From: Sciurus carolinensis
Taxonomy: Eukaryota; Chordata; Mammalia; Rodentia; Sciuridae
DNA: 64,000 nt
Assembly (NCBI RefSeq): GCF_902686445.1
Contig: NC_062214.1
Span: forward strand, 40,433,454 to 40,497,453
Direction: 5' to 3'
Part shown: positions 11,021 to 21,891 of the stretch, piece after piece
How the letters are laid out: each line of letters opens with the position of its first letter
Position numbering within the stretch: position 1 is the first letter of the stretch
Notes under the pieces: model-generated
The model's input: only the letters and a program-made list of their open reading frames with translations
Databases searched by the model: none
What the model was told of the DNA's origin: nothing
Position numbers and translations under genes: made by a program

Positions 11021-11590
11021 CCTGGATAGGCAAAATTAATATTGTCAAATTGGCTATACTACCAAAAGTGTTATACAAATTTAATGCAATTCCTATTAAA
11101 ATCTCAATGACTTTCTTCATAGGACTAGAAAAGGCAATCATGAAATTCATTTGGAAAAATAAGAGACCCACAGTAGCCAAAGCAATCCTTAGCAAGAAAA
11201 GTGAATCAGGAAGCATCACAATACCAGACCTCAAACTATACTGTAGAGCTGTAGTAATGAAAACAGCATGGTATTATCACCAAAACAGACACATAGACCA
11301 ATGGTACATAATAGAAGACATGGAGGCAAACCCAAAGGTGTCAAAAATATTCACTGGAGAAAAGATACCCTATTTAACAAATGGTGTGGGAGAAAATGGA
11401 AAGCCACCTGTAAAAAAATGAAATTAAACTTTTATCTCTCACTCTGCATGAAACTCAACTCAAAGTAGATCACAGATTTGGGCACTTGAACAGAGACCCT
11501 ACTCCTACTTGAAGAAAAAGTAGGCCCCAATCTTCACCATTTCAGGTTAGGATCTGACTTCCTTCAAGAATCCTAAAGCATAAGAAGTAA
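11021..11590 (+). mobile_element. L1 ORF2 segment, inverted 5' part of the same insertion
   Basis: From GGCAAAATTAATATTGTCAA onward the L1 is in sense orientation. It runs through ORF2 sequence downstream of the reverse-transcriptase domain and ends near 11590 with GCATAAGAAGTAAC. In L1 order that end lies immediately upstream of the point where the antisense half begins (the AATAAATGGGATGGATTC side). The two halves are therefore adjacent in the parental L1 but head-to-head here, as expected from twin priming. Confidence 0.88.
11050..11421 (+). pseudogene. L1 ORF2 fragment, open for 123 codons
   Basis: The frame encodes a piece of L1 ORF2p C-terminal to the polymerase domain, recognisable by [37 protein letters not shown] and the [19 protein letters not shown] stretch (human L1 has a comparable NRDIDQW). 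It lacks the endonuclease and reverse-transcriptase catalytic parts and stops at 11419-11421. It is inside a dead, rearranged insertion and is not a functional gene. Confidence 0.88.
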
Positions 11591-11736
11591 CTTTAAACAT
11601 TCTTAAAACTACTTGTTAAAATTGAATATTAAATTAAACCTGTATATGAGGATCTCCCAAGAAGGGTAGAGATTTACCAAATGGAAGATAAGTGACACTT
11701 CTTTTAGACAATGAAGAACTTAAACAATTTTTTTAA

Positions 11737-11930
11737 GTCAACTTTTTTTGCCACTGTGACTAAAAGAACTTACAAGAGCAATTTTAGAGGGGAAAAAGTT
11801 ATTTGGGGATCAGAGTTTCAGAGGTCTGTCTATAGACAGCTGGCTTTATCCCTTGGGGCACAAGGTGAGGCAGAACATCATGGCAGAAGAGTGTGCTGGA
11901 TGAAAGTGGATCAGTGCATGACCAGAAAGC

Positions 11931-11965
<35 letters not shown>

Positions 11966-12192
11966 ATTAAGCTCAGTTCACCAAATATATACCCTAGAGA
12001 CTTGCCCTCAATGACCCACTTCCACTAGCCACACTCTACCAGCCTATAGTTATCACTCAATTATTCCCTGTTAGAGGAATTAATTCACTTACTGGCTTAA
12101 GGCTCCCATAACCCAATCATTTCACCTCTAAAGTTTCTTGCCTCATCTCACACATGAGCTTTTGAGGGACACCTAATAAATCTAATAAACCA
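11737..12192 (-). mobile_element. solo MaLR-like LTR, sciurid type, copy 2
   Basis: Second copy of the repeat at 5962-6399, same orientation. Shared landmarks are GTGACTAAAAGAAC, TTTCAGAGGTC, GGCAGAACATCATGGCAGAA (copy 1 differs slightly), CCCATAACCCAATCATTTC, and CATGAGCTTTTGAGGGACAC. The minus-strand poly(A) signal is destroyed (GTTATT on the plus strand where copy 1 has TTTATT). The internal GA run has expanded, with about 26 pure nt near 11939-11964. Confidence 0.8.
11931..11964. repeat. (GA)n microsatellite inside the LTR
   Basis: A GA repeat, pure from about 11939, at the same internal position as a short GA run in the sister LTR at 6165-6178. The microsatellite therefore grew from the LTR's own sequence. 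Confidence 0.9.
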
Positions 12193-12199
12193 TATCACA

Positions 12200-12520
12200 A
12201 CTGTAAGTAAAAGAAAAAATATTAAATACATGTTTAACATTTTTAATGGATTGTAAAAATATATCTTTAATCTGTGATACTTGTGTTTTACCTTTCAAAA
12301 ATAAATAATTAAGTATTTGCCAATCTATAGTTTAAAATCCTATCTTGAATGATCTCTCTCCCTAACTTTTGACTGGTGATTTTGACATTTAGCAAATGAA
12401 AGTTAAATTGAGAACCTGGGAGAAGAAAAAGGAAAATACAATGGAAAGTAAAGAAAAAAATGTGGAAGAATGACTAAGAAATAAGAGTAGTTATGTATAG
12501 TGAGATGATGAAGGTCAAGG
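12200..12520. other. AT-rich unique DNA
   Basis: Nothing recognised apart from general A/T richness. Confidence 0.35.
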
Positions 12521-12525
12521 ACAAG

Positions 12526-12645
12526 AGCTTAATCAAGTAAGGATATGGGAAATGGATCAGCAAAGAAATAAAAAGGGGTGGAAAAGGAATTTTATATTTG
12601 AAGAGGAAAAAATAAGTAACTGGTAATAAATCTGAATTACCTGGG
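12526..12645 (+). repeat. direct duplication, copy A
   Basis: Matches 14220-14345 in the same orientation from AGCTTAATCAAGTAAGGA to TCTGAATTACCTGGG, with six substitutions and one 6-nt gap that I could count, about 95 percent identity. Unique flanks on both sides differ. The sequence does not look like a known repeat. Confidence 0.88.
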
Positions 12646-12649
12646 CCTA

Positions 12650-14215
12650 AAATGGTATCATTCTTTACCTGCTAGTGACCATATTTTAGCTCTTCACTTC
12701 CTTGACCCTGTGTAGAATCTACTGTTGTTCCTTCACTTCCCTTTGCAACTGTAAAAACAGCAACTAAGGTTGTGGGTAGGGAGATGAAAGCTCATCCCAA
12801 GAGGACAGTTGAAATTCATATGAAGGAGGGAACAGAACGTTTTGACTAATGGCTCCATGAACATGGTACACATTAATTCCTGCTCTATGGTACTGTAAGC
12901 CTGGGTAGTTATCAGGGGGTTCTTAATTTTTAATGCCATAATTCTAAGATTACTATAGCATGATTACTGTGCAATATAAATAGTATACACTATTTTTTTG
13001 GTAAGGTGATTTTCTTATTATTACAAGCATTTTTACTATCTATATATGTATATTACTCTTTAATTTTTTAGAGTCATATAATATGCCACTGAATGCAAGT
13101 TCCAGTAAGTATGTTAACAAGATGAGCCAGGCTCACTCTCAGGATGTGTATTTATTAAAGAAAACATTTATTTAGCATTCTTCAGTTTTTTTCTATCCTT
13201 CTGTACCTTTTAATAAAGCAAACTCTTTCATGTTTTCATTGTTATAAGTAACTTATCTAAACTTATAAAAACTTTGTTTTGTTTTATGAAAAGCAGTTTT
13301 TTTAATCAATGATGAATTAAAGCTCATTTTAAATATTAAAAATTAAATAGAGCAACCATTATTGCTGTTTATTCACAAAAGTGACAAAGATATTAAAGTA
13401 AAACCAATGCATATATCTGTTGGCTATATCCAGATATAGATATGAAATTAATCTTAATTATTTGAATACAAAACTGGAATATGACATATTCTAAATCCCA
13501 CAATATACTGCTATCTCTGGAACTATTTTGAGATTATGTAACCATTAATTCTTTTCATAGTAACATTTTTCTACTTCAGTTTATTATAAAATGTTCAAAT
13601 ATAAAGGAACATTGGAAAAAAATAAAACAACAAATTCTGTGTAACTTCTAAAACTCAACAGCTATTTTATGAGAATGAAAACTTTGTTACTGTACAAATA
13701 CATGAATGGTTAAAATAGAAAAAAATACTAAAAAGTAATATGAGCACACTTTTATTTCTGCACCTTATTCTTGATATTGTGTTGATATATTATAGTACTT
13801 TTGAAGAAACACAATAAAATCTAGATTGGAGAAATATTGACTCATAGAGCCAGATCTAATGGAATGCCCAGCAAAACTCTTTTTGTTACTACTCTCTCTT
13901 TCTTCTTTCAAGTTTCCTTCTTTATTTCTGTTACAGAAAAAAAAATTACCAAAGTAATTAATCAGCAAAGAAATATAAATTCAAATAAATATTGGTTACA
14001 TGCAAAAATCTATTAATTGCATTCTTTACAGAGAATTTATTGTCTTTGTAGTTGGTTTGTCCTCTCTTACTTGGAGTATATTTTGTGGATGCATAAATAA
14101 AATCTATATATCATTTGAAAAATACTTTTTCATTGTATTTCTTGAAAATAAATCACTACCATGGATATTCAATGAACATTGAATATTTTTTTCTTCATGT
14201 AATAGAATTAAGTGT
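12650..14215. other. AT-rich unique DNA between the duplicated copies
   Basis: No gene or recognised repeat. Strongly AT-rich with several A and T homopolymer runs, especially 12950-13760 and 13930-14200. Confidence 0.35.
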
Positions 14216-14219
14216 ATTT

Positions 14220-14345
14220 AGCTTAATCAAGTAAGGACATGGGAAACAGATCAACAAGGAAATAAAAAGGGGTGGAAAAGGAAGTTTATATTTGAAGAGG
14301 AAAAAATAAGTCTAAGTAACTGGTAATAAATCTGAATTACCTGGG
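14220..14345 (+). repeat. direct duplication, copy B
   Basis: Partner of 12526-12645. It differs by a 6-nt insertion (TCTAAG) and a few point changes. High identity indicates a recent local duplication. Confidence 0.88.
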
Positions 14346-14410
14346 TTCTTACATGGTAAGAATTTAGTAGTATGTGACATTTTAATTAAACATTTTAAAA
14401 TGGGCAGATT

Positions 14411-14594
14411 TAGGGTTGCCAGATAAAATGAGGGATGTTCAATTAAATTTTAATTTCATGTACAATGAATAATTACTTCAATATAAGTATATCCTAAATA
14501 TTGCATGGGGCATGCTTATCCAAAAATAATTATTCTTCGTTCATCTGAAATTCAGATTGAACTGGACAGTCTATATTTTTCTTTGCTAAGTCTC
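14411..14594. mobile_element. palindromic miniature DNA transposon
   Basis: Begins TAGGGTTGCCAGATAAAATG and is an imperfect palindrome about its centre near AATATTGCATGG (14493-14504). The left arm contains GAATAATTACTTCAATATAAG and the right arm its degenerate complement, CTTATCCAAAAATAATTATTC. The right end is worn. The pattern resembles an old eutherian hAT-type palindromic family (I think of ORSL), but the family name is uncertain. Confidence 0.7.
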
Positions 14595-14609
14595 TCAGCT
14601 GTAACAGAA

Positions 14610-15030
14610 CATGACATGTTAAATGGTAGTTGTCTGATTTTTGTGGTTTGTTGTAATTTTTTGTCTATTTTATGCCAGTTGCATGACTAAGATAAAACGT
14701 GTTACCAGTTTTAGCTGCCTTTATGATATGGTAGCAACAAACCTGGCACTGTCACTGTAGAAGACACAAAAGTGAGGTTTTTAAATTACTCAGCCACATG
14801 CAATATTTTTATTTTGGTTTTACTTATTATTTAGAATCTTTCTGCTAACTAAAAATGTAAATCACAATTATAAAAACAAACAACGCAAACAACGTAACCA
14901 AACAAGAAGCATACCTAAAAGAAAACATAGAGAAAGTCACAAATAAATATACTCCCTTACACTATATTTATTATCTACCCAAATCAGCCTCAGTTCTGGG
15001 GAAAACAGTTGCCTGATTCTTGAGAGATAT
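14610..15030. other. unique DNA, nothing recognised
   Basis: AT-rich unique sequence. An A-rich AAACAACGCAAACAACG stretch near 14876 is not a recognised SINE tail. Confidence 0.3.
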
Positions 15031-15034
15031 ACTT

Positions 15035-15175
15035 CTAGTCCTGGGGTTGTACCCATGAGCCCTATGGCCTGTGCAGGTATCTTAACTCCTCCCAATTCTC
15101 ATCTGTCAATAAAAGGGCTTGAAAGATTGATAGCTAAGATCATTTCCAGACCTGAGATTTTAGTAGCCTATGATT
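15035..15175 (+). repeat. MIR/L3-like remnant
   Basis: The text CTTAACTCCTCCCAATTCTCATCTGTCAATAAAAGGGCTTGAAAGATTGATAGCTAAGATC...CAGACCTGAGATTTTAG follows the order of an ancient MIR or CR1/L3 3' end. It is decayed and the assignment is weak. Confidence 0.4.
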
Positions 15176-15179
15176 TTAG

Positions 15180-16140
15180 CATCAAGCGCCTAGATAATAA
15201 TTACCGATCCCTTGTGCCTGCTTAGTTAATTTTTCTTTGCTTGCTTTTTAAACTACACTATTTCTGTGTCTTCATTTTCCTTTATTCAAGTGGATTTAGT
15301 TTCCAGTTTTAATGTTTGCAATGATGTCATTGTTGCAAACGAATAATTCAAGAGAAAATCCAAAGGAAATCTCATACTAATATTCACACAAAGATACTGG
15401 ATGTACTCTTTAAGTGAAGTCAGCATTTCTTCCTAAGGATTTTCGGGCCCATTCTGAAATTTTAATGATAGAACAAAATGGAGTTTTCCTTGGGATGAAC
15501 AATTTGGTGGCCCAATTTTAGAGCAGTGTTTTAAGAAAATTGCAGAAGATAAAAAGAAACATAGGCAGATCACAATAATTTTAGACATTGGGACAGTGCT
15601 ACATAAAATAGATGCTTTGTATTATAATATATAAATATATTTTAGATCTACATAATTTTTCCAATTTGTGTTGCCAGGTAGGGAACTCTAAGACAGTTAT
15701 TTAAGAAAAAAAAAAAAAAAAACAGAACCTTAAATGTAGCTCATTCGCTTTCTCTCCTCACCCCACTCATTGAAGAAACTGAGTCCTGGTGTGGCTAGAT
15801 GCCTGGTGCAGGGAAAACTAGTTAAGGAGAGAAGGGATCATGTAGTAGATACTTTCCAGTTGTAGCTAATCTTCCATCCTAAGAACCCTGTGGGCAAGGT
15901 CAGCCCCAGATAGATTTCTGCTATGTAAGAGGACTGAAGTAACAGTGTGGTTGTGGGATTGGAGAGGGAACTTGTCTGAGATATAGTTGGAGTAGGATTA
16001 AGTAGGACACTTATCTGGAAGCTATTCTTACATTTCAAGGCATTAATTCTATGTAGGTTGTTTGTGGTACCTTGCTGGGCCAGGCATGGTGGCGGGGAGG
16101 AGCTGGTGGAAATTATGGAGTTGCTAAATGCTTCCCACAC
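15180..16140. other. unique DNA with an A18-19 tract at 15703-15722
   Basis: No gene recognised. The A tract may be a retroposon tail, but the upstream sequence is not a known SINE. A short GGCCAGGCATGGTGGCGGGG at 16078 resembles the start of a B1/Alu element, but the rest of the SINE is missing. Confidence 0.35.
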
Positions 16141-16149
16141 CTCTTCCTG

Positions 16150-16340
16150 ACTGTGGCAGTGCCTATGAGATAGGAGGCTTTTGTTGCTGTTATTGTTGTT
16201 TTCCCCAATTGTACAGATGGTAACCCTGAGTTTAAAAAATATTTTATGGACTTACCCAAAGTTACAGAGTAATGAGGAGAATTCAAACTCAGGTCTCTCA
16301 AACAGGAAAATCTGTATTCCCAATGCATTATACCGTGCTT
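16150..16340 (-). repeat. MIR SINE, antisense
   Basis: Antisense MIR order is clear: CCCCAATTGTACAGATGGTAACCCTGAG, then ACTTACCCAAAGTTACAGAGTAATGAG, then AATTCAAACTCAGGTCTC and CCCAATGCATTATACC. Confidence 0.75.
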
Positions 16341-16344
16341 AGAG

Positions 16345-16980
16345 AATATACCTTACCTCAACAACTTTGAAACTTTCCCTGGGCTAAGACCTTGAGCTTC
16401 AAGACCATCTGTGATTGCATTTGTGCATGTAGACACAGATCTTCTGAATACAATATTCCAAATTAAATTTCTTTACAATCACTGAAAACTGTATGGCCAA
16501 AGCTGTGTCTCTATGTGCAAATTAATTGAGAGAAGAAAAAAAAACAAGATTAAAATGGAAAATAAAGTCTATTACATTAAATAATGAGTTATTTCATTTT
16601 AAAATACCCAGATTAACCCAATTCCATTGGTTCATTTTAAAATAGCACAATGTTTTTCTCCTGAGAAAAGCTTTTCTATATAAATATATCTATTCTCCCT
16701 CCTTTCCAGGTTTCTTTCCTGTCTGAACAAAAATAACATACTCTTTACTTTACTTAAACTTTTTTACTTAGAAGTTTTCATAACGAAAGGGAGTCTCCAA
16801 AGAATGAAATAGGACAGTAGATATGAAGGCCAATGCATAAGTTTAATAGTTTCAACCACATAATTCAGTCCCAACACATATGTCATTACCAAAGTAGAAG
16901 TTTTAGTGAATCAAAAACAATTAAAGTCTGATTTGGTTACCAAGATAGTGATAGAGCAAATTAAATAAAGGTATAGGAGT
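16345..16980. other. unique DNA, nothing recognised
   Basis: AT-rich sequence with no recognised gene or repeat. Confidence 0.3.
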
Positions 16981-16984
16981 TCAG

Positions 16985-17100
16985 AATGTGTTGAATCCTC
17001 AGCTCCTTTGCTAGTTTTTTTTATGACCTTGGAAAAGTCACTTAAATGCTCTAAGCTGTGCTTTGCCTGTACATTAATATCTTGCCAGCTCTAAATTCTA
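16985..17100 (+). repeat. MIR SINE, partial
   Basis: MIR core visible in TATGACCTTGGAAAAGTCACTTAAATGCTCTAAGC, matching the TGACCTTGGGCAAGTTACTTAACCTCTCTG order. Confidence 0.6.
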
Positions 17101-17289
17101 CTCTAAGTTCTAAATTCTTGCCACCTTTAAATTTAACTTCCAAGTTCAATTTTTAATTAGAATTAGAAAATTCTGATTCTTTAAATGGTTTTATCAAATC
17201 AGATATCCTGGTGCAAATAGCATTCATTACTCATGTATACATTTCAAGTACCTTCTAGGAACAATGTAAAGCCCCCTTATTTTTACATA

Positions 17290-17458
17290 AGTGGTTCTCA
17301 AAATGTGGCACCCAGTCCATCAGCATCCACATCACTTGAGAACTTGTTAGAAATATGAATTCCCAGACCCCCACCTCAGACTTCCTGTATCAGAACCTCT
17401 GGAGCAGGACAGACAATTTGTGCATTAACAAGTCCTTCAGGTGATTGGAAACCACTGT
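17290..17458 (-). mobile_element. MER5A hAT-Charlie element
   Basis: Complete non-autonomous element with inverted ends AGTGGTTCTCAAA and GGAAACCACTG. Internal landmarks are CATCAGCATCCACATCACTT, GAACTTGTTAGAAAT and CAGAACCTCTGGAGCAG, the MER5A body in reverse orientation. Confidence 0.85.
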
Positions 17459-17464
17459 TTTGCT

Positions 17465-18710
17465 ATGATATTACAGAGCTATTTTGAAGAAGAGAGTAAT
17501 CCCTATATTATTGAACTGAGAAATTCACAATGATCTATACTTGCCATGTTCACAAGGAGCCTTTAAAGCAGAAGAGAACAGGCCACAGGGGTGATTATGG
17601 GAGTTATCAAATAAGGAGGGTTGTGCTCCCATTTTTTGATAGAATACTTTCTGATGGTGAATCTTACATCTCCTTCATTTGAGTTCCCATCTTTGCGTGT
17701 CTATTTTCAGACTGAGCATTCATTTAAGCATTTCAGATAAGTTTGTATTGAGTAATTATGGCTCAGAAACGGCAACCAGAAAATGAGAAAAACATCTCTT
17801 CAAAATTCCTATTGGTAAATATCTGGAAATTTTTTCTGGGAAACACAGGTGGACCACTCACAAACTAAGACATGAAAGGTTGTTCTCAAAAGAATAGGAG
17901 CAACTGGACTGAAATTGCAGCAGTAAATTGAGGCTTCACAGTGGACACTGAAGGTCATTGTGTTTTATTTATTATAGCAATTATAAGGACAATAAAACTG
18001 CAACAGGCAGCAGGGGCCATGCGGTTTCACCAGCCTGCCATGGGGTACTGTTCCCTCTCATCAGCACTTCTGATTTCCAGGGGCTTGAGTCTAACAAGCA
18101 ACTTCAGCAAGTATACAGATTAATATATTTGCCCAAGAAGGAACTTTCGAGCTGGCAGTTGTTATAAAGACATGTCACCCCTGGTTTTGTTCTTTAATGG
18201 AAGGCCTGAAAGTGGAGATGGTGAGATTCTTTTTATCATTTCCACATGGTTGTCTTCTTGGCACAAATGAAGAGACGAAGTAGGTTGCAATCATTCCTCA
18301 GCTCCTGAAACAAAGGAAGGTGGATTGCATTATCCTACGGGCCCTAGGGATGGACATCTTCTGAAGCATTCAAAAAAGAAGGAAGCTGCCTGTTAAAAAA
18401 CCTCAGTGCTGATTAAAAAGTAAGAAACAAAGCTAGGGTGCTCTCATATTTATCACATGTATTAATTGTGCTGCTATCTTTGGTTTGCAGAATAGGATAT
18501 AATAAAGAATGCAGTGACTGCTTTGGCATGTTGAAAATGCCCCATTATTAATATCAATTCAGAAACAAAAGTGAAGTCACCAAGCAGTGAGTTATGCCCA
18601 TCAAAAGATTTGTCTTTTATAAATTTATCTTTTATTCACACTTCAATAACTTTTGAATAATAATTTCTACTGCCGCTTAGGGTGCCTTTCTGGTTGTTCC
18701 AAGCTTTTGT
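17465..18710. other. unique DNA, nothing recognised
   Basis: Two overlapping short open frames at 17941-18167 are in different frames and show no recognisable protein similarity. No repeat identified. Confidence 0.35.
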
Positions 18711-18715
18711 TATTT

Positions 18716-18900
18716 TTCTTATATTTTTATTGATGCATTATAATAATTGTACATAATGGTGAGATTCATTGTTACATATTTGTACATGTACATAATATAT
18801 CAATATAATTTGGCATATGTCATTCTCCATTATTTCCCTTTTCTATTCCCTCTTCTCTCTCCCTGGTCCCTTTCCTCTACTCTACTGGTCTTACTTTTAT
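18716..18900 (-). repeat. L1 3' UTR fragment, antisense
   Basis: TTATTGATGCATTATAATAATTGTACATAATGGTGAGATTCATTG, then TTGTACATGTACATAATATA and a pyrimidine-rich block, matches the 3' UTR style of rodent/sciurid L1 tails in reverse. The subfamily is older than the tail at 9669. Confidence 0.6.
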
Positions 18901-19179
18901 TTTCATGACAGCTCTGAGCTTGAATGCAATTGTTCCCATTCTAAAATAAACCTCTCTCTTTTATTTTATTTTATTTTTTTTTAAATTCGATAATGAGAAA
19001 CAAGTGGAAGGACTCATGTTACCTCGTTTATAATCCTTCAGTGGAATCTGAGCATGGTCAGCAAAAGGTGCACTGCTAATTCTTATGACCACAACTCATA
19101 GTTTACCCTTTGCCCTCTGACTTCGGAGCCCCCTGCCCTTCTCCATGCCTAGAGGCCAGAAGCTCCTTTCCACTCCTAG

Positions 19180-19450
19180 CTTCAGATGTGTTACTTGCCC
19201 AAGAGAAACACTGTGGCTAAGAAATCCCACTCACCCTTCATACTATGGTTCCTACACTCTTATTCTGGAAAGTGTACCCCAGCCTTCTGAGTTGGATTAT
19301 GAACCCTGTCATATACTTCCAAAACATCTTATAGATTTGACTTAGAGTAATTATTTGATTAATGTCGATCTTCCAACATAGAGTCCATTATTTGGTCATT
19401 AATATCCCAGCACTTAGCAGAGTGTCTGCTTGGTTTATCATGGGCAATAA
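19180..19450 (+). repeat. possible L2 fragment
   Basis: TCGATCTTCCAACATAGAGTCCATTATTTGGTCATTAATATCCCAGCACTTAGCAGAGTGTCTG at 19366-19428 is in L2 3'-end order. Weak on its own. Confidence 0.35.
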
Positions 19451-19464
19451 TAGCCCTCATATTC

Positions 19465-19674
19465 TTTTGAGCAGGGAATGATATGATTGGATATATTTTA
19501 GAAAATTAACCTGGTAGTAAGTTTGGAGTTCAAATTGGAGTGGATTGATTAATAATGGGGAGTTCTTCTAGAGAACTATTGCAGTTATTCTGGAAGGAAA
19601 AAGAAAAAAAAATCAAAAAATCATCAATTTTATTGTCCATTTACTTACCTGCCAAGCATATTTTTGAAAGCCTA

Positions 19675-19727
<53 letters not shown>

Positions 19728-20110
19728 GATGCTGAGGCAATATAGGACTCTATTTGGAAAATGGAAAGAAAAAGATGGATTCCAAAGGCATTTCAGAGGT
19801 AGTATGAACAGGACCTAAGAGTAATTGTGGATTTAGGAGAAGAAGAAATTTAAGAGAAATATAAGATTCTAGTTCAGTAACTATGTAGAAGGTGATTCTG
19901 CTAACCCCATTTTAGGATTTAAGGAAATATACCAAGTCAGAACAAAAGATAGAGAGCTGTTTTGAACATGTTGAGTTTCAGATGCTTGTCAGATTTCCAA
20001 GTGAATCAATGGATTGAGTCCCAGTTCTTGAAATGAAGCAGAATTTGTGGTGGGTTTTGAATGTCGGCCTGTTAAGACTGAGAAGAGAGCAAGGCCCATG
20101 TAAAAATATA
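19465..20110 (-). repeat. L2 LINE internal region, antisense, split by a TA tract
   Basis: AACTATTGCAGTTATTCTGG at about 19572-19591 and GAACATGTTGAGTTTCAGATGC...TTTCCAAGTGAATCAATGG at about 19963-20015 correspond in order to the reverse complement of L2 coding text (the 'gcctggattattgcaatagcc' and 'ccacttggatgtc...catgtcc' parts). A TA microsatellite at 19677-19722 lies inside. Confidence 0.6.
19677..19722. repeat. (TA)23 microsatellite
   Basis: Uninterrupted AT dinucleotides for 46 nt. It translates to a meaningless Tyr-Ile run. Confidence 0.98.
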
Positions 20111-20339
20111 AAAATTAAGGAGTTTTTAAGCTAATGATATCTTCTTTGTCCTTTAGAAAGTACATATTTTAAATGAGAATGAATAAAAACAGGTGATATT
20201 TTCATAAAGTAGTAATGAAGAAATACATTTCATAGATAATACAGATTGAATGTAAAGAAAACAGGGAAGTTTTAAATAGGAGCATGAATATTATAGCATT
20301 CCTATTGAGTAACAAAGGATTAAATTAGTATTTGAAACT

Positions 20340-20500
20340 CTATTATTTCTTTTTGTGCTAAGTATAATTATTTATAACATTCTAGAACATACAATTATAA
20401 TTATATTTAAATTGGTAAAATAAAAAATATAAATTATATAAAAATATAACTAATATATAACCAAACAATTTATTATATTTTTCATTTTCTTTTTTTCCTT
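20340..20500. other. very AT-rich tract
   Basis: Almost entirely A and T for about 130 nt (for example TATAAATTATATAAAAATAT), surrounded by ordinary DNA. Such tracts can behave as matrix-attachment or DNA-unwinding regions; that role is inference. Confidence 0.5.
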
Positions 20501-20504
20501 AATA

Positions 20505-21355
20505 TGTGACTCTTGCATTTGTCCTTCTCAAGCAATGCTTAGGAATTTATGTAATGACAAATATAGTGATAAATAGGTCTTTCTGCAGTAAGCTTCAGAA
20601 TCTCAGTAGATCTAGGAAAAGCCAAATCCTTGGCATATTGTGTGAGCCAAATGCTTTATATAAAATGAGAAGGACTCAAATAAGTGGCAAGAAGGAGATT
20701 GTGAACTTAAGCTGACTAGGAGGACAGAAGTATACATAATAACACAAATGCACACAAAATTATCTAGAGAACACCTTGTCTTGCCAACTCTTTAATATCA
20801 CATGCAACAAGGGACATGCATGCAGCAATATTGAACCGTACCAGCTCAGTATTGCCTTTCTGGTGTTTGTTCTAGCAAGTGCATTTGTTTTTCATTCAGT
20901 AAGTTCTTATTTAAATACAGGAGTCAAATTTGATAAACTAAGGTTTGACTGAAATTATTGTCACTGAGTTGTTTATTTAACTGAAGTGTATTTTCCATTT
21001 GTTCAGTATATTGATGACCCTTATTTTAACAAATATGCCTTCACATCTTTGCTCAATAAATTCCTATTTAGAAGCTACTTGATAATGCGTTAGACTTTGG
21101 GTAGGAGAAAAGAAGGTGATTGCAAAGCATTATAGCTGAAAGGAATTTCCTGTGAAGGTCATGGGGAAAATATATAAAGATATTGGAAGGACATTGAGCA
21201 TGGGCACTCGGACTATGGCAAATAGGTCAGCATGGATTGATACATGAACTGGAATATTGCTCGAATGTGGGAGAACAGTAGGATAGACTGCATAACTGGT
21301 GAGAATTAAACCAATATTAGATTTCAATGGCAAGATAAAGGATTAAGATTTCATT
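20505..21355. other. unique DNA, nothing recognised
   Basis: No gene or recognised repeat. Confidence 0.3.
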
Positions 21356-21357
21356 AG

Positions 21358-21530
21358 GAATTTATTTATTTATTTATTTATTTCATTTGTTCTAATTAGT
21401 TGTATATGACAGTAGAATGCATTTATACATTTTGATAGATCATACATAAATGGAGGGTAATCTTTCATTTTTCTGATCATACATATTCCAGGATCACATT
21501 GGTCATGCAGTCTTACATGTACATGAGGAA
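21358..21530 (-). mobile_element. L1 3' end fragment, sciurid type
   Basis: Starts with a (TTTA)n run, the complement of a TAAA-rich tail, then TTCTAATTAGTTGTATATGACAGTAG, CATACATAAATGGAG and GGATCACATTGGTCATGCAG. It is only about 175 bp of the 3' UTR, strongly 5'-truncated. Confidence 0.88.
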
Positions 21531-21891
21531 TTAAAAAAATAGAAAATTATTAAAATTAAAAATTAAAAAATATTTCCATTAGGACATATGTCCTATACTG
21601 TGTATTCAATCTCACACACACAAAAAGTGACATGACAGATTTGAAATTTGTAAGGATGACCTTGGCCAACAATGTAGAAGATGGTTAAGGCAGTAAGGCA
21701 GGGAATCATAAAAGAAAGCAGAGTGGTCTAGTAAGAGTCTCTTGTAGGAATTCAAAAGAGAATGATGAGTGATAGAACCAAGGATAAGGCTTTGAATGTT
21801 GAAAGAAGGGAGATACCTAAGACAAATCTCAAAGTTAGATTCTGGGAATGAAGGGTAAGGAATAACCTGAGTAACAGGGTGGATGCAGTAT

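Noticed and set aside
11711..12028. 105-codon frame with an Arg-Glu run
   Set aside because: It overlaps the LTR copy and its GA microsatellite; not a protein gene.
16076..16110. Start of a B1/Alu-like SINE
   Set aside because: Only about 20 bases match; downstream sequence does not continue as a SINE.
19555..19818. 87-codon frame with a Tyr-Ile run
   Set aside because: The run is the TA microsatellite.
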